DNA of 64,000 bases from the NCBI GenBank assembly GCA_049840875.1, contig JASGJE010000015.1, positions 1 to 64,000 of the forward strand, read 5' to 3'. Numbering within the stretch: the stretch's first letter is position 1; every line of letters begins with the position of its first letter. The notes below the pieces were generated by a model. The model saw only the letters and a list, made by a program, of their open reading frames with translations, had not been told where the DNA came from and made no database searches. Made by a program: the position numbers and the translations under genes. Shown one piece after another: positions 24,098 through 32,677 of this stretch. The stretch is from JAFDYH01 sp049840875. GTDB lineage: Bacteria > Bacteroidota > Bacteroidia > Chitinophagales > Chitinophagaceae.

Positions 24098-25174
24098 ATG
24101 GCTAAAGCATCTTCGTATTCTTCTTCTCGCCCCGTAGCAATTTGGCTGTTGATAGGTGTTGGGATGATTATCATCCAGGTTCTGCTAGGTGGCATTACAC
24201 GTCTTTCCGGTTCGGGGCTTTCTATTACGGAGTGGGAGCCTGTAAAAGGCGCCTTACCTCCATTGACAGAGCAGCAATGGATTATCCAGTTTGAAAAATA
24301 TAAACAAACGCCACAGTTTCATTTATTGAATTTTGATTTTACGTTGAAAGATTTCAAGTTTATTTTTTTCTGGGAATGGTTTCATCGTTTCTGGGCGCGG
24401 TTGATTGGAATTGTCTTCGCTATTCCATTTATTGTTTTTCTTGTTCAAAAAAGGTTTAAACCAGAAATGATCCGACCAATGATCATTTTATTTTTATTAG
24501 GAGCGTTGCAAGGTGCAGTTGGCTGGATAATGGTGGCAAGCGGCCTCACCGGAGACGCCATATATGTCGAACCAACCAAGCTCGCATTACATTTCATATT
24601 TGCACTCGGATTACTATGCTACACTTTCTGGTTTGCTTTGTTGTTGCTTGTTCCGAAGAATGATATTACTGTAAGCCGATCATTAAATAAGCTGAATTGG
24701 ATTATACTTGTTTTTGTTTTTTTTCAATTACTATATGGAGCATTGATGGCCGGTAACAAAGCAGCAACGGCGGCTCCCACCTGGCCGGATATTAATGGAT
24801 CAATCGTTCCTTCAGGCATGTTCGCTTCGTCAGATGGATTATTTAATCTTTTAGGAAATAAGATAACCATTCATTTTATTCATCGTTTATTGGCCTACCT
24901 GATTTTTATTTTAATTGTTGTCTGGACTATCAAAGCAAATAAATATTCCAGTTCAGGATTGTGGCATAAAGCCAAGCGTTTTCCCGTTTTTATTGTATCA
25001 CTCCAGATTTTGTTGGGCATATTTTCGGTTCTTGCAAGCATTCATATCGTTCCTAATCATTGGGGCCTGTTTGAATGGATGGCGCAATTGCATCAGTTTG
25101 TCGCAATGCTGCTATTACTTTCATTGATATTTACACTTTTCTTGATCAGAAATGGATGGCAATTCCTTCGATAA
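24098..25174 (+). CDS. ctaA: Heme A synthase (CtaA/COX15)
   Basis: A 358-residue inner-membrane enzyme with eight TM segments. It oxidises the methyl of heme O to formyl, making heme A for aa3-type terminal oxidases. The four conserved His are visible: WEWFHRFWARL, LALHFIFALG, IHFIHRLLAYL and MAQLHQFVAM. GGITRLSGSGLSITEW near residue 30 is the COX15 N-terminal signature. It implies aerobic respiration. The ORF could open at 23957, but the extra 47 residues precede the promoter box and lack family character. Confidence 0.93.
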   Translation: MAKASSYSSSRPVAIWLLIGVGMIIIQVLLGGITRLSGSGLSITEWEPVKGALPPLTEQQWIIQFEKYKQTPQFHLLNFDFTLKDFKFIFFWEWFHRFWARLIGIVFAIPFIVFLVQKRFKPEMIRPMIILFLLGALQGAVGWIMVASGLTGDAIYVEPTKLALHFIFALGLLCYTFWFALLLLVPKNDITVSRSLNKLNWIILVFVFFQLLYGALMAGNKAATAAPTWPDINGSIVPSGMFASSDGLFNLLGNKITIHFIHRLLAYLIFILIVVWTIKANKYSSSGLWHKAKRFPVFIVSLQILLGIFSVLASIHIVPNHWGLFEWMAQLHQFVAMLLLLSLIFTLFLIRNGWQFLR

Positions 25175-25241
25175 ATGTTTACTGCCTGCTTGAAATAGCA
25201 AGGATAAAGCATTACTTTTAAATTCAATTGTCACCTGACTT

Positions 25242-27470
25242 ATGAAAGCCTGGCTACGAGGATTTTATCATTCATTACCGGTTCAATTGCTTTTCCTGCA
25301 CTTCAGAAAGTACCAGGCATTATTAATATTCTGGTTTATTCTCTTCAGTGCGGTTAATGGTACATTCATGAAATCATTCGGCGCAGACTCACTGTTCCTG
25401 GCGCCAGAATACCTCGCCGATGTAAACCCCATCAGTTTTGCAATTGTTGGAATGGCAGTAGCGATGTTTATTATGAGCTGGAACATCACAACCTTTATTC
25501 TTTTCAGTAAACATTTTCGATTTCTATCTGCGACTACAAATCCTTTTTTAAAATATTGCATCAATAACAGTGCGTTGCCGCTTGTGTTCCTGATATTTTA
25601 TTTTTTTAAAGCCTGGCGTTTTGACCATATCAAAGAATTAGTACCACATTCTGAAATCTTATTTCTTGCAGGTGGGTTTCTTGCGGGGCTGGTTTTTATC
25701 ATTTCAATATCGTTCATGTACTTCTTTCGTGCGGATCGTTCGATTTTGCGAAGAATGTTACCGGCAGTACAGAGCCAGGAAGAATATTTTGATCAGCCAG
25801 GCACGCCAAAAAAACAAGCTACACCTGCAATAAAGGATACCGTACAATGGTATATTGATTTCCCTTTTATAGCCCGTAAAACACGTGATGTGTCTCACTA
25901 CACAGATGAGTTTGTTGAAACAATGTTTAAGCGACATCACTTTGCTGCTGTAATCTCTGTATTCGGAGCATTTTTGTTTTTGATCATTGTTGGAAATTTT
26001 TTAGAGTATAAATTATTCCAGATACCCGCTGCCGCAAGCATCATTATTTTTTTCTCAATTCTAATCGGAGTATCCGGTGCGTTTACATACTTTCTTCAAT
26101 CATGGAGCATTCCATATTTACTGGCATTGGTTTTTATTCTGAACCTGTTTTACCAGTTGAACTGGATCGACCCAAGGAATAAAGCGTATGGCCTCAATTA
26201 TCTGAATAGTAGTGAACGGCCATCATACAGTCGTGAAGGTTTATTAAAGCTATGCACGCAGGAAAATATTGAAGCCGACAGAAAAAACATGATTGGTATT
26301 TTGGAAAAATGGAAGAAAAGACAAAATACAGATAAGCCGCCGCTTATTATTATAAACACAAGCGGTGGTGGACAACGAAGCGCAACATTTACCATGAATA
26401 TGCTGCAACGATTAGATAGTGCAACACATGGGGAAATGATGAAAAAAACATTCCTGATAACAGGCGCTTCCGGTGGTATGTTGTCTGCAGCATACTTCCG
26501 GGAGTTATATCTTCAGCAGCAAAAAGGAACTATAAAAAACCTGGAGGATAAAAAGTATACTGACGATATTGCCGGTGATTTATTGAATCCATTGTTTTCT
26601 TCTTTTGTCGCGAGAGACCTGATTGCTCCAGCCCAAAAATTTCATGTTGGTCCATATAAGTTTGTAAAAGATCGCGGCTATGCGTTTGAATCAAAGTTGA
26701 ACGAGAATACAAGAGGTTTTTTAAATAAACAATTACGGGATTATGTGCAGGATGAGAAAGATGCAAATATTCCATTAATGTTTTTTAATTCAGTGGTAAC
26801 GAGGGACGGAAGAAAGATGACGATCAGTACACAGCCGATCCGGTTTATGATGTTGCCGAGGGAAGATACAGCGAGAGTTCCTTTTATGGATCCCGATGCA
26901 ATTGACTTCATGTCTTTCTTTGAAAAGCAAGATCCATATAATCTTCGGATACTGACAGCGCTGAGAATGAATGCAACTTTTCCGGTAGTATTACCGAATG
27001 TCTGGCTTCCATCAAATCCTATTGTTGATGTAATGGATGCCGGCCTTCGTGACAATTATGGCACAGAGACTGCGCTACGGTTTGTTGAATCATTCGACGA
27101 CTGGATAAAGGAAAATACAAGCGGTGTAGTAATGATTCAATTATTTGACCGCGCAGTTGGCGGATGGGATCATCCTTACCAGTCTGATAATATTACCGAT
27201 CATACGATCAAACCCTTTCTGATGTTGCAGAATAATTGGTATAAGCTGATGGAGTATTCCCAAAATTCTATGCTTGGTTATTATCTTGAAAGCCCTGCAC
27301 ACAACATCACTAAAATTTTATTCCGTTACTCGCCTGAGACAGAAGAAAGCAAAGCCGCATTAAATTTCCATCTTACAAAAAGCGAAAAATTAGATATCGC
27401 CCGTTCATTAAATTCCCCGGAAAATGAAGCGAGTTTAAAAAAGGTGTTGGAATATTTTAAACATAATTAA
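25242..27470 (+). CDS. Membrane-anchored patatin-like phospholipase
   Basis: A 742-residue protein. The first 310 residues contain about six TM segments with no known domain. The C-terminal half is a patatin-like lipase: PPLIIINTSGGGQRSA with the glycine-rich oxyanion loop near residue 370, the nucleophile in ITGASGGML (GxSxG) near 410, and the Asp of DAGLRDNYG near 605 in the DGG/DxG position. The Ser-Asp dyad would hydrolyse phospholipid acyl chains at the membrane. It has no clear operon partner; the next gene is convergent, 4 bases away. Physiological substrate is unknown. Confidence 0.8.
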   Translation: MKAWLRGFYHSLPVQLLFLHFRKYQALLIFWFILFSAVNGTFMKSFGADSLFLAPEYLADVNPISFAIVGMAVAMFIMSWNITTFILFSKHFRFLSATTNPFLKYCINNSALPLVFLIFYFFKAWRFDHIKELVPHSEILFLAGGFLAGLVFIISISFMYFFRADRSILRRMLPAVQSQEEYFDQPGTPKKQATPAIKDTVQWYIDFPFIARKTRDVSHYTDEFVETMFKRHHFAAVISVFGAFLFLIIVGNFLEYKLFQIPAAASIIIFFSILIGVSGAFTYFLQSWSIPYLLALVFILNLFYQLNWIDPRNKAYGLNYLNSSERPSYSREGLLKLCTQENIEADRKNMIGILEKWKKRQNTDKPPLIIINTSGGGQRSATFTMNMLQRLDSATHGEMMKKTFLITGASGGMLSAAYFRELYLQQQKGTIKNLEDKKYTDDIAGDLLNPLFSSFVARDLIAPAQKFHVGPYKFVKDRGYAFESKLNENTRGFLNKQLRDYVQDEKDANIPLMFFNSVVTRDGRKMTISTQPIRFMMLPREDTARVPFMDPDAIDFMSFFEKQDPYNLRILTALRMNATFPVVLPNVWLPSNPIVDVMDAGLRDNYGTETALRFVESFDDWIKENTSGVVMIQLFDRAVGGWDHPYQSDNITDHTIKPFLMLQNNWYKLMEYSQNSMLGYYLESPAHNITKILFRYSPETEESKAALNFHLTKSEKLDIARSLNSPENEASLKKVLEYFKHN

Positions 27471-27474
27471 AATA

Positions 27475-28371
27475 TCAGGCAGGGCAAATAAGACGGAAAC
27501 ACTTCTTCAAAACTTTTATTTTTAAATATTCCGGCGTTTCAGCAGGATCGCCATCTATGTGCAATGGGGCAGAATCAGTATTTGTTATTTCAAGTGTTGG
27601 TGTTTGAAAATAGATAACGGGATTTTCAAGAGAGTTTTCGATCTTTTTTATTCGGCCTGCAAGTACCTGCTTCATTATTGTAAACAACAACAATGGTTTA
27701 GCCATTTTTTTTACGATAACAATATCCAGCAAACCATCTGATAATAATGCTTTGGGCGCTATAGTAAAATTGTTTCCAAACTGGTTGCTGTTTGCAATGC
27801 TGATAAAAAATGCTTCTGTTGAAAATCTGATACCATTGCTTTCCAATAAAAAACGATAAGCGGCGGCGGATAGAAAATTTTTTCTGACAAGCGAAGCATA
27901 AGTGCCTAAGCCTCTTTTGGATTGCTTCGCAAATTCATGCGCCACTTTTGCATCGAACCCTAATCCACAAAGCATACAGGAGAAATTTTCATTGATCATG
28001 AACCCATCTACTTGAGCAGCTACACCATTGAAAATAATATCCAATGCCCGTTCAGGCTTTTTTGATATACCTGCTGTTAACGCAAGGCCATTGCCCGAGC
28101 CACAAGGAATCACGCCAAAGTTGATATCGAAATCCAGTAAACTGCCCACTACCTGGCTCACGGTTCCATCGCCACCCGCAATCACAATGTCTGTGATCTT
28201 TTTTTCCTTTATAATGGAATGTAAAAATGAGTAATCACCACTGGCAACAGAAGGATATATAAAGAAGGGAATCTTCTTCGCTGTTGTTGCTTTTTCAATG
28301 TATTGCTGCAAATCTTTCTTCGCCCTCGTCCCCGATATGGGATTAATAACATAAATTATTCTACGCTCCAT
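27475..28371 (-). CDS. YegS/DagK-like lipid kinase
   Basis: A 298-residue diacylglycerol kinase catalytic-domain protein. INPISGTRAKKDL opens the domain and the ATP-binding GGDGTVSQVVGSLL is near residue 65, followed by PCGSGNGLA. It phosphorylates a lipid such as diacylglycerol or sphingoid base in the cytoplasm. It converges on the patatin gene with 4 bases between stops, and both are lipid-modifying, though nothing shows a direct link. Confidence 0.9.
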   Translation of the reverse strand: MERRIIYVINPISGTRAKKDLQQYIEKATTAKKIPFFIYPSVASGDYSFLHSIIKEKKITDIVIAGGDGTVSQVVGSLLDFDINFGVIPCGSGNGLALTAGISKKPERALDIIFNGVAAQVDGFMINENFSCMLCGLGFDAKVAHEFAKQSKRGLGTYASLVRKNFLSAAAYRFLLESNGIRFSTEAFFISIANSNQFGNNFTIAPKALLSDGLLDIVIVKKMAKPLLLFTIMKQVLAGRIKKIENSLENPVIYFQTPTLEITNTDSAPLHIDGDPAETPEYLKIKVLKKCFRLICPA

Positions 28372-28401
28372 GCAGATTAAGCATTATGCCACAGGTTGAA
28401 T

Positions 28402-28842
28402 TTATGGTTTCAGCATAATAGTGCACAAATGTACTCTGCGGACGCGAACTCTGGCTGCTTCTTTTGGATCTTTTGGCAAAGCCCAGGTATAAACTTTTAT
28501 GGTTTTATTTTTAAAGAGAAGTTTCTTTAAGCTGTTGTCGGATAATTTTAATGAATCTCCTTTTTTTCGTATAAGTTCACTATCACTTTCAGTGAAAAGG
28601 CCAATTGTTCTCACCCAATTTGAGCGGTCATTTTTATTGATATCATCATTAAACGAGAAATAGAAAAAACTGTTTGATTTAAAAATTGAAGAATGTAAAG
28701 AAATAACATTTGCCTGTTCATTTTCCTCACTGGCCCACAACATTTTCGTCTTATCATGCAATACTGCCCAGGTTCGATGCTGCTGCGCATAAACTGAAAG
28801 TGAAATAGCCGAAATAACAAAAATCAAAAAAATACTTTTCAT
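28402..28842 (-). CDS. Exported protein of unknown function
   Basis: A 146-residue protein with a signal peptide of about 19 residues ending VYAQ. The mature part is a mixed, charged globular sequence (HRTWAVLHDKTKMLWASEE, KLLFKNKTIKVYTWALPKDP) that I cannot assign. It lies 30 bases before the lipid kinase gene on the same strand, so the two may share a transcript. Confidence 0.65.
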   Translation of the reverse strand: MKSIFLIFVISAISLSVYAQQHRTWAVLHDKTKMLWASEENEQANVISLHSSIFKSNSFFYFSFNDDINKNDRSNWVRTIGLFTESDSELIRKKGDSLKLSDNSLKKLLFKNKTIKVYTWALPKDPKEAARVRVRRVHLCTIMLKP

Positions 28843-28893
28843 AAAGAAAAAGGATCAAAAACCTTTCCGGTATTTATTGCTATGAATGCTGCA

Positions 28894-29943
28894 TTACCAC
28901 TTTAACAAAGCAGAGGCCCATGTAAAACCACTTCCAAAAGAAGCGAGACAAACCAGGTCTCCTTCTTTTACTTTTCCTTCTTTCCATGCTTCGCATAGCG
29001 CAAGCGGAATTGAAGCAGCAGTTGTATTCCCGTACCGCTGTATATTATTATAAACCTGGTCATCGCGCAAGCCTAATTGATGTTGTACGTATTGACAAAT
29101 ACGCAGGTTTGCCTGGTGTGTGATTAATAAATCGATGTCTGAAGACTTATAATTATTTGCTGCCAATGATTCTGCAATGACTTCAGGAATTTTTATAACA
29201 GCTTTTTTAAAAACTGCCTGGCCATCCATGTACGGGAAATTCTGTCCTTTGTCAACCATTTCATGACTCATAAACATCTCGCCAATTTCTGCATTATCAA
29301 AATCAGCAAGCTTTTGAGTCATCCAATGATTAGCGTGTGTTCCCGGATTGTACATGGCCAGTATCTCTGCGCTTTCGCCATCACTGTGTAAATGAGTGCT
29401 GAGAATTCCCTGGTTTTCGTTAGTTGTTGGTTGCAATACTACTGCGCCTGCGCCGTCACCAAAGATTACCGAAATGTTTCTGCCGCGTGTGGAAAAATCA
29501 AGTCCGAAAGAATGTTTTTCACTGCCGACAACCAATACATTTTTATACATGCCGCTTTTAATAAACTGATCAGCGACACTTAATGCATAAACAAACCCAC
29601 TACATTGATTACGGATATCCAACGCACCAATTTCTTTCATCTTCATTGCACGTTGGAGTAAAACGCCACAGCCAGGAAAATAATAATCAGGGGATAAAGT
29701 TGCAAAAACGATAAAATCGATATCCTGCGGAGTAATACCGGCGTTTTTTATGGCTTCTTTTGCCGCTTCCACACCCAATGTTGTAGTTGTCTCCTCTGTA
29801 CGATGGGCAAAACGGCGCTCTTTTATCCCGGTTCTTTCTATGATCCATTCATTGCTGGTGTCCATGTATTTAATCAAATCTTCGTTTGACACCACATTTT
29901 CGGGCACATACATTCCAATGCCAGCAATCTTTGTTCTAAGCAT
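28894..29943 (-). CDS. 3-oxoacyl-ACP synthase III family (FabH-like)
   Basis: A 349-residue thiolase-fold condensing enzyme. The catalytic triad is visible: Cys114 in NQCSGFVYA, His in LITHQANLRI (about 257) and Asn in YGNTTAASIPL (about 287). FabH starts fatty acid synthesis by condensing acetyl- or branched acyl-CoA with malonyl-ACP. The sequence is somewhat longer than E. coli FabH (317), and Bacteroidota often carry several paralogues, so a role in another pathway is possible. Confidence 0.9.
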   Translation of the reverse strand: MLRTKIAGIGMYVPENVVSNEDLIKYMDTSNEWIIERTGIKERRFAHRTEETTTTLGVEAAKEAIKNAGITPQDIDFIVFATLSPDYYFPGCGVLLQRAMKMKEIGALDIRNQCSGFVYALSVADQFIKSGMYKNVLVVGSEKHSFGLDFSTRGRNISVIFGDGAGAVVLQPTTNENQGILSTHLHSDGESAEILAMYNPGTHANHWMTQKLADFDNAEIGEMFMSHEMVDKGQNFPYMDGQAVFKKAVIKIPEVIAESLAANNYKSSDIDLLITHQANLRICQYVQHQLGLRDDQVYNNIQRYGNTTAASIPLALCEAWKEGKVKEGDLVCLASFGSGFTWASALLKW

Positions 29944-30035
29944 AACAGCAAACGTTTAATGATGAAGTTAGCAAATGTGCAATAAATCAATTTATGATGA
30001 GAATATCTATTCAGTATCATCAAATATTCATTAAT

Positions 30036-30067
30036 AAAAAACCTGCCTTGATTTCAAAGCAGGTTTT
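30036..30067 (-). terminator. Terminator after the large repeat protein gene
   Basis: Minus strand AACCTGC pairs with GCAGGTT on either side of a 12-base loop, with a T-run following (AAAAAA on the plus strand at 30036-30041). It is bidirectional in form. Confidence 0.75.
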
Positions 30068-30090
30068 TCAGCTACTAATATAATGAGTTA

Positions 30091-32403
30091 TTATCTTCTG
30101 CGAAGAGAGCCGCCGCCACTACCAGAAGCTCTGCTGCCACCACCTCCGGAAGGCCGGCTAACGCTACCACCGCCAGATGGTTGTGTTGGTCTTGAGAAAC
30201 CGCCACCACCGCTTGGAGGAGTACTCCTGATCCGTTCAAAATTTTGTGTTCTCACATCGCCACGTGTTCTCAATTGTTGCTGGCGGTTGAGATTATCGAT
30301 CCTGTTGTCGTTTCGTTGTACCGGGCTCCATTGCTGGTTTGATTGTCGTTGCTGCCATTGCTGATTCTGACTGCGTTGATAAACATTTCCTTGTCTGTCG
30401 CTAAACACATTACTGGTACGATTCGTAGCACCCGGACGTTGTGCACTGCCCGGTTGATTATTGAAACGACCGTCTGGATTATTGGCAGCACCATTTGGTC
30501 GCTGGCTGAAGTTATTGTTATTAAACCTGCCAGTACCGCTGTTGTTCACACGTCCACCACGGTTTATAATTGTTGTATTGTTATTAATAATCGTTGTGTT
30601 TCTTGTAACAACGCCGGTTCTGTTTCGGTAAATATTCCCATTGTAATACCTGTTATTGTAAGAGATATTATTTCTGTAAAAATTACCACCATAATAACCA
30701 TAACTGCGGTAAGGCGCCCATGCATACGGAGGACGGTAGATTCGTGGTCCCCACCAGCCGCCCCAGGAAGGATAATATCTTCCAAAACCAATTCCCCAAT
30801 TGAACCAACCATAACTATAATTATACCCTATGCTCCAACCTACCCATGGATTATAACCCATATTAAATCCCCATGTCCATGGGCGTGGATAATAAAAACC
30901 ATCGTACCATGGATCATAATAAAATCCTGTTCCATAAACGACGGTGGGGCCATAGATATATGTATTCAGGTATCCGGGTGTGTAACCCATATAGATGTAA
31001 TCAGGAGTTACGTCATAGACATACACGTACTTGGTATTGTACAATGGAGAACTCGGTGGTATGCGATCTACTTCATCGGGCCTTTCAGTAGCTACTTCCC
31101 ATGGCCCATTGGCGCTGTTAGACTGAAACCATACACCATTATCAACGACATAATAAATTCCATGATAAAGCATCACAGAAGAAGAAGTATTGGTACCATA
31201 TTCCATTTCTGTTCCTGGAATCTCTTTAAACTGCGGAGCACCATTATATGTCACGCTTGTTGTGGCCGTCTTTCTATCTACTTTAGCCGTTTGCGGAATT
31301 TGTGCATCCATCACGGCTTCACGTGCAGCATCTGTTCCTGCTACGCTCGCAAGCACATTATCTTTTGGTGATCCTTCAGGTATTTTTGCAAAATCAGAAG
31401 GCAATGAATTCGAAGAAACATATTGCCATTGACTTCCTCTTAATGAAGATGATTTATACCATCTACCAGAGATCAGCACGTAATAATCGTTTGAACTTTT
31501 ATCCTGGAAAATATCATTCTGCGAATTACTGACATACGACAAAGAAGTACCATCGATGTCAGCAAATTTTGGTTGTCCGTCTGTCTGTATCATTTCTGCA
31601 GGAGAGGTGCTTACAACAATATCAGACACTACATTGTCCCTTGCGGCTTCAGTAGAATCAACATAACCAGCATTATTATTCTTTGCATTGTTTACTGCAT
31701 CTTCTACCTGGTCAAGATTACGTGGAATATTTTCAGTATAGCTGTATGGTCCCGTTGCAGCGGGTGCTGTGTACCAATGTTTGCCACCATACATGTAAAA
31801 TTTGCCATCATTGTTTTTAACGATAGTAAATGGTGAGTTTGTAACCACATCGAGATTCCAGTCTTTGTTTTGCTCAAGTTTGGGTGTGCCATCAATCAAT
31901 ACAAGTATTGATGGTTGAGAAGAGAAAAATATTTTCGGAGCAGCTGTGCTAAGGTCTTTGGATAATTTCTTCTGATCCTGGTTAAGATCGAGCGAAGCCA
32001 GAACCTGATCTAATGAAATATTATTTACTGCATCAGGTATTTGCGCCTCAAGTGTACCTTTCAGATCGCTGATCATATCCTTATCCTCTTCGCCAGGGAA
32101 TTTGATGTTTGGTACTTTCACTGACTGAATGTTAATTGTGCGGTTGTCCTTGTCCGTTTCCACTTTTGCAACAGACCAGAATGTACCAAAAACAGGATCA
32201 GATTTACCTTGCTCCAAAACAGAAATTGCGGAGCGGTATTTCAATGTATTTCCCTCAAACGATTCAGGCTGGGGCTCGTATATTTTAATAACGGTCCCAT
32301 CATTTCCTGAAAGGGTAATTGGCCACTGTTCCTGGGCTGCATGGGATGTGAAGTACAAAAAAAATGCACTGCACATAAGGGAGAGCATACGGAAAGCTTT
32401 CAT
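30091..32403 (-). CDS. Large exported protein with three internal repeats and a Tyr/Gly/Asn-rich C-terminus
   Basis: A 770-residue protein with a signal peptide (MKAFRMLSLMCSAFFLYF...SHAA, residues 1-23). Three copies of a roughly 80-residue unit follow, each with a DGTPK/DGQPKF/NGAPQF motif, then a KxYxxGGKHWYTA / YYVLISGRWYKS / YYVVDNGVWFQS beta segment, and ending at GPY/GSQWQYV/GPWEV. The last third is rich in Tyr, Gly, Trp, Pro and Asn, ending in SGGGS and RGG-like repeats. Similar proteins are annotated as carbohydrate-binding family V/XII. The start is ATG 32403, not an upstream Met at 32439, because only this gives a proper signal peptide. A role at the cell surface is likely. Confidence 0.8.
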   Translation of the reverse strand: MKAFRMLSLMCSAFFLYFTSHAAQEQWPITLSGNDGTVIKIYEPQPESFEGNTLKYRSAISVLEQGKSDPVFGTFWSVAKVETDKDNRTINIQSVKVPNIKFPGEEDKDMISDLKGTLEAQIPDAVNNISLDQVLASLDLNQDQKKLSKDLSTAAPKIFFSSQPSILVLIDGTPKLEQNKDWNLDVVTNSPFTIVKNNDGKFYMYGGKHWYTAPAATGPYSYTENIPRNLDQVEDAVNNAKNNNAGYVDSTEAARDNVVSDIVVSTSPAEMIQTDGQPKFADIDGTSLSYVSNSQNDIFQDKSSNDYYVLISGRWYKSSSLRGSQWQYVSSNSLPSDFAKIPEGSPKDNVLASVAGTDAAREAVMDAQIPQTAKVDRKTATTSVTYNGAPQFKEIPGTEMEYGTNTSSSVMLYHGIYYVVDNGVWFQSNSANGPWEVATERPDEVDRIPPSSPLYNTKYVYVYDVTPDYIYMGYTPGYLNTYIYGPTVVYGTGFYYDPWYDGFYYPRPWTWGFNMGYNPWVGWSIGYNYSYGWFNWGIGFGRYYPSWGGWWGPRIYRPPYAWAPYRSYGYYGGNFYRNNISYNNRYYNGNIYRNRTGVVTRNTTIINNNTTIINRGGRVNNSGTGRFNNNNFSQRPNGAANNPDGRFNNQPGSAQRPGATNRTSNVFSDRQGNVYQRSQNQQWQQRQSNQQWSPVQRNDNRIDNLNRQQQLRTRGDVRTQNFERIRSTPPSGGGGFSRPTQPSGGGSVSRPSGGGGSRASGSGGGSLRRR

Positions 32404-32500
32404 GTTAATTAGTTGTTTAAAGAGTATTGTATAGTTCATTCATTTTATTTACCCGAGGTAAATTAAACTCAGGCAATTTTAGGACGATTCAGGGATTCGT

Positions 32501-32644
32501 ATGTTTATCAATGAAATGTTAAGTTTCAATATCCCGGCAGCAGTTGTTTACAGAATGGAAAGGGTCAGAAATTTAGATCCAAAGAGAACTTCAAAGTTAC
32601 TGCAGGCAGAAGAAATCTCTAAATTTTTAGACGATTATTTGTAG
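32501..32644 (+). CDS. Possible 47-residue small protein
   Basis: ATG 32501 opens a frame, MFINEMLSFNIPAAVVYRMERVRNLDPKRTSK, that ends in KFLDDYL at 32644. The frame is followed three bases later by a terminator hairpin with a plus-strand T-run, which would suit a real transcript, but the same hairpin also terminates the M16 peptidase gene. No signal peptide or domain is seen. It looks like a soluble, amphipathic helical peptide, so a functional small protein is possible but unproven. Confidence 0.35.
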   Translation: MFINEMLSFNIPAAVVYRMERVRNLDPKRTSKLLQAEEISKFLDDYL

Positions 32645-32646
32645 AT

Positions 32647-32676
32647 AAAAAAGGCCGGTTTTTAACCGGCCTTTTC
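32647..32676. terminator. Bidirectional terminator between small ORF and M16 peptidase gene
   Basis: AAGGCCGGTT (32651-32660) pairs with AACCGGCCTT (32664-32673), with A-runs on the left and T on the right, so it can stop transcription from both sides. Confidence 0.85.
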
Positions 32677-32677
32677 A

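Noticed and set aside
30343..31371. 342-residue plus-strand frame opposite the repeat protein gene
   Set aside because: It is the complement of a low-complexity Asn/Tyr/Gly region and has the repetitive Ile/Thr/Val bias expected of an antisense shadow.
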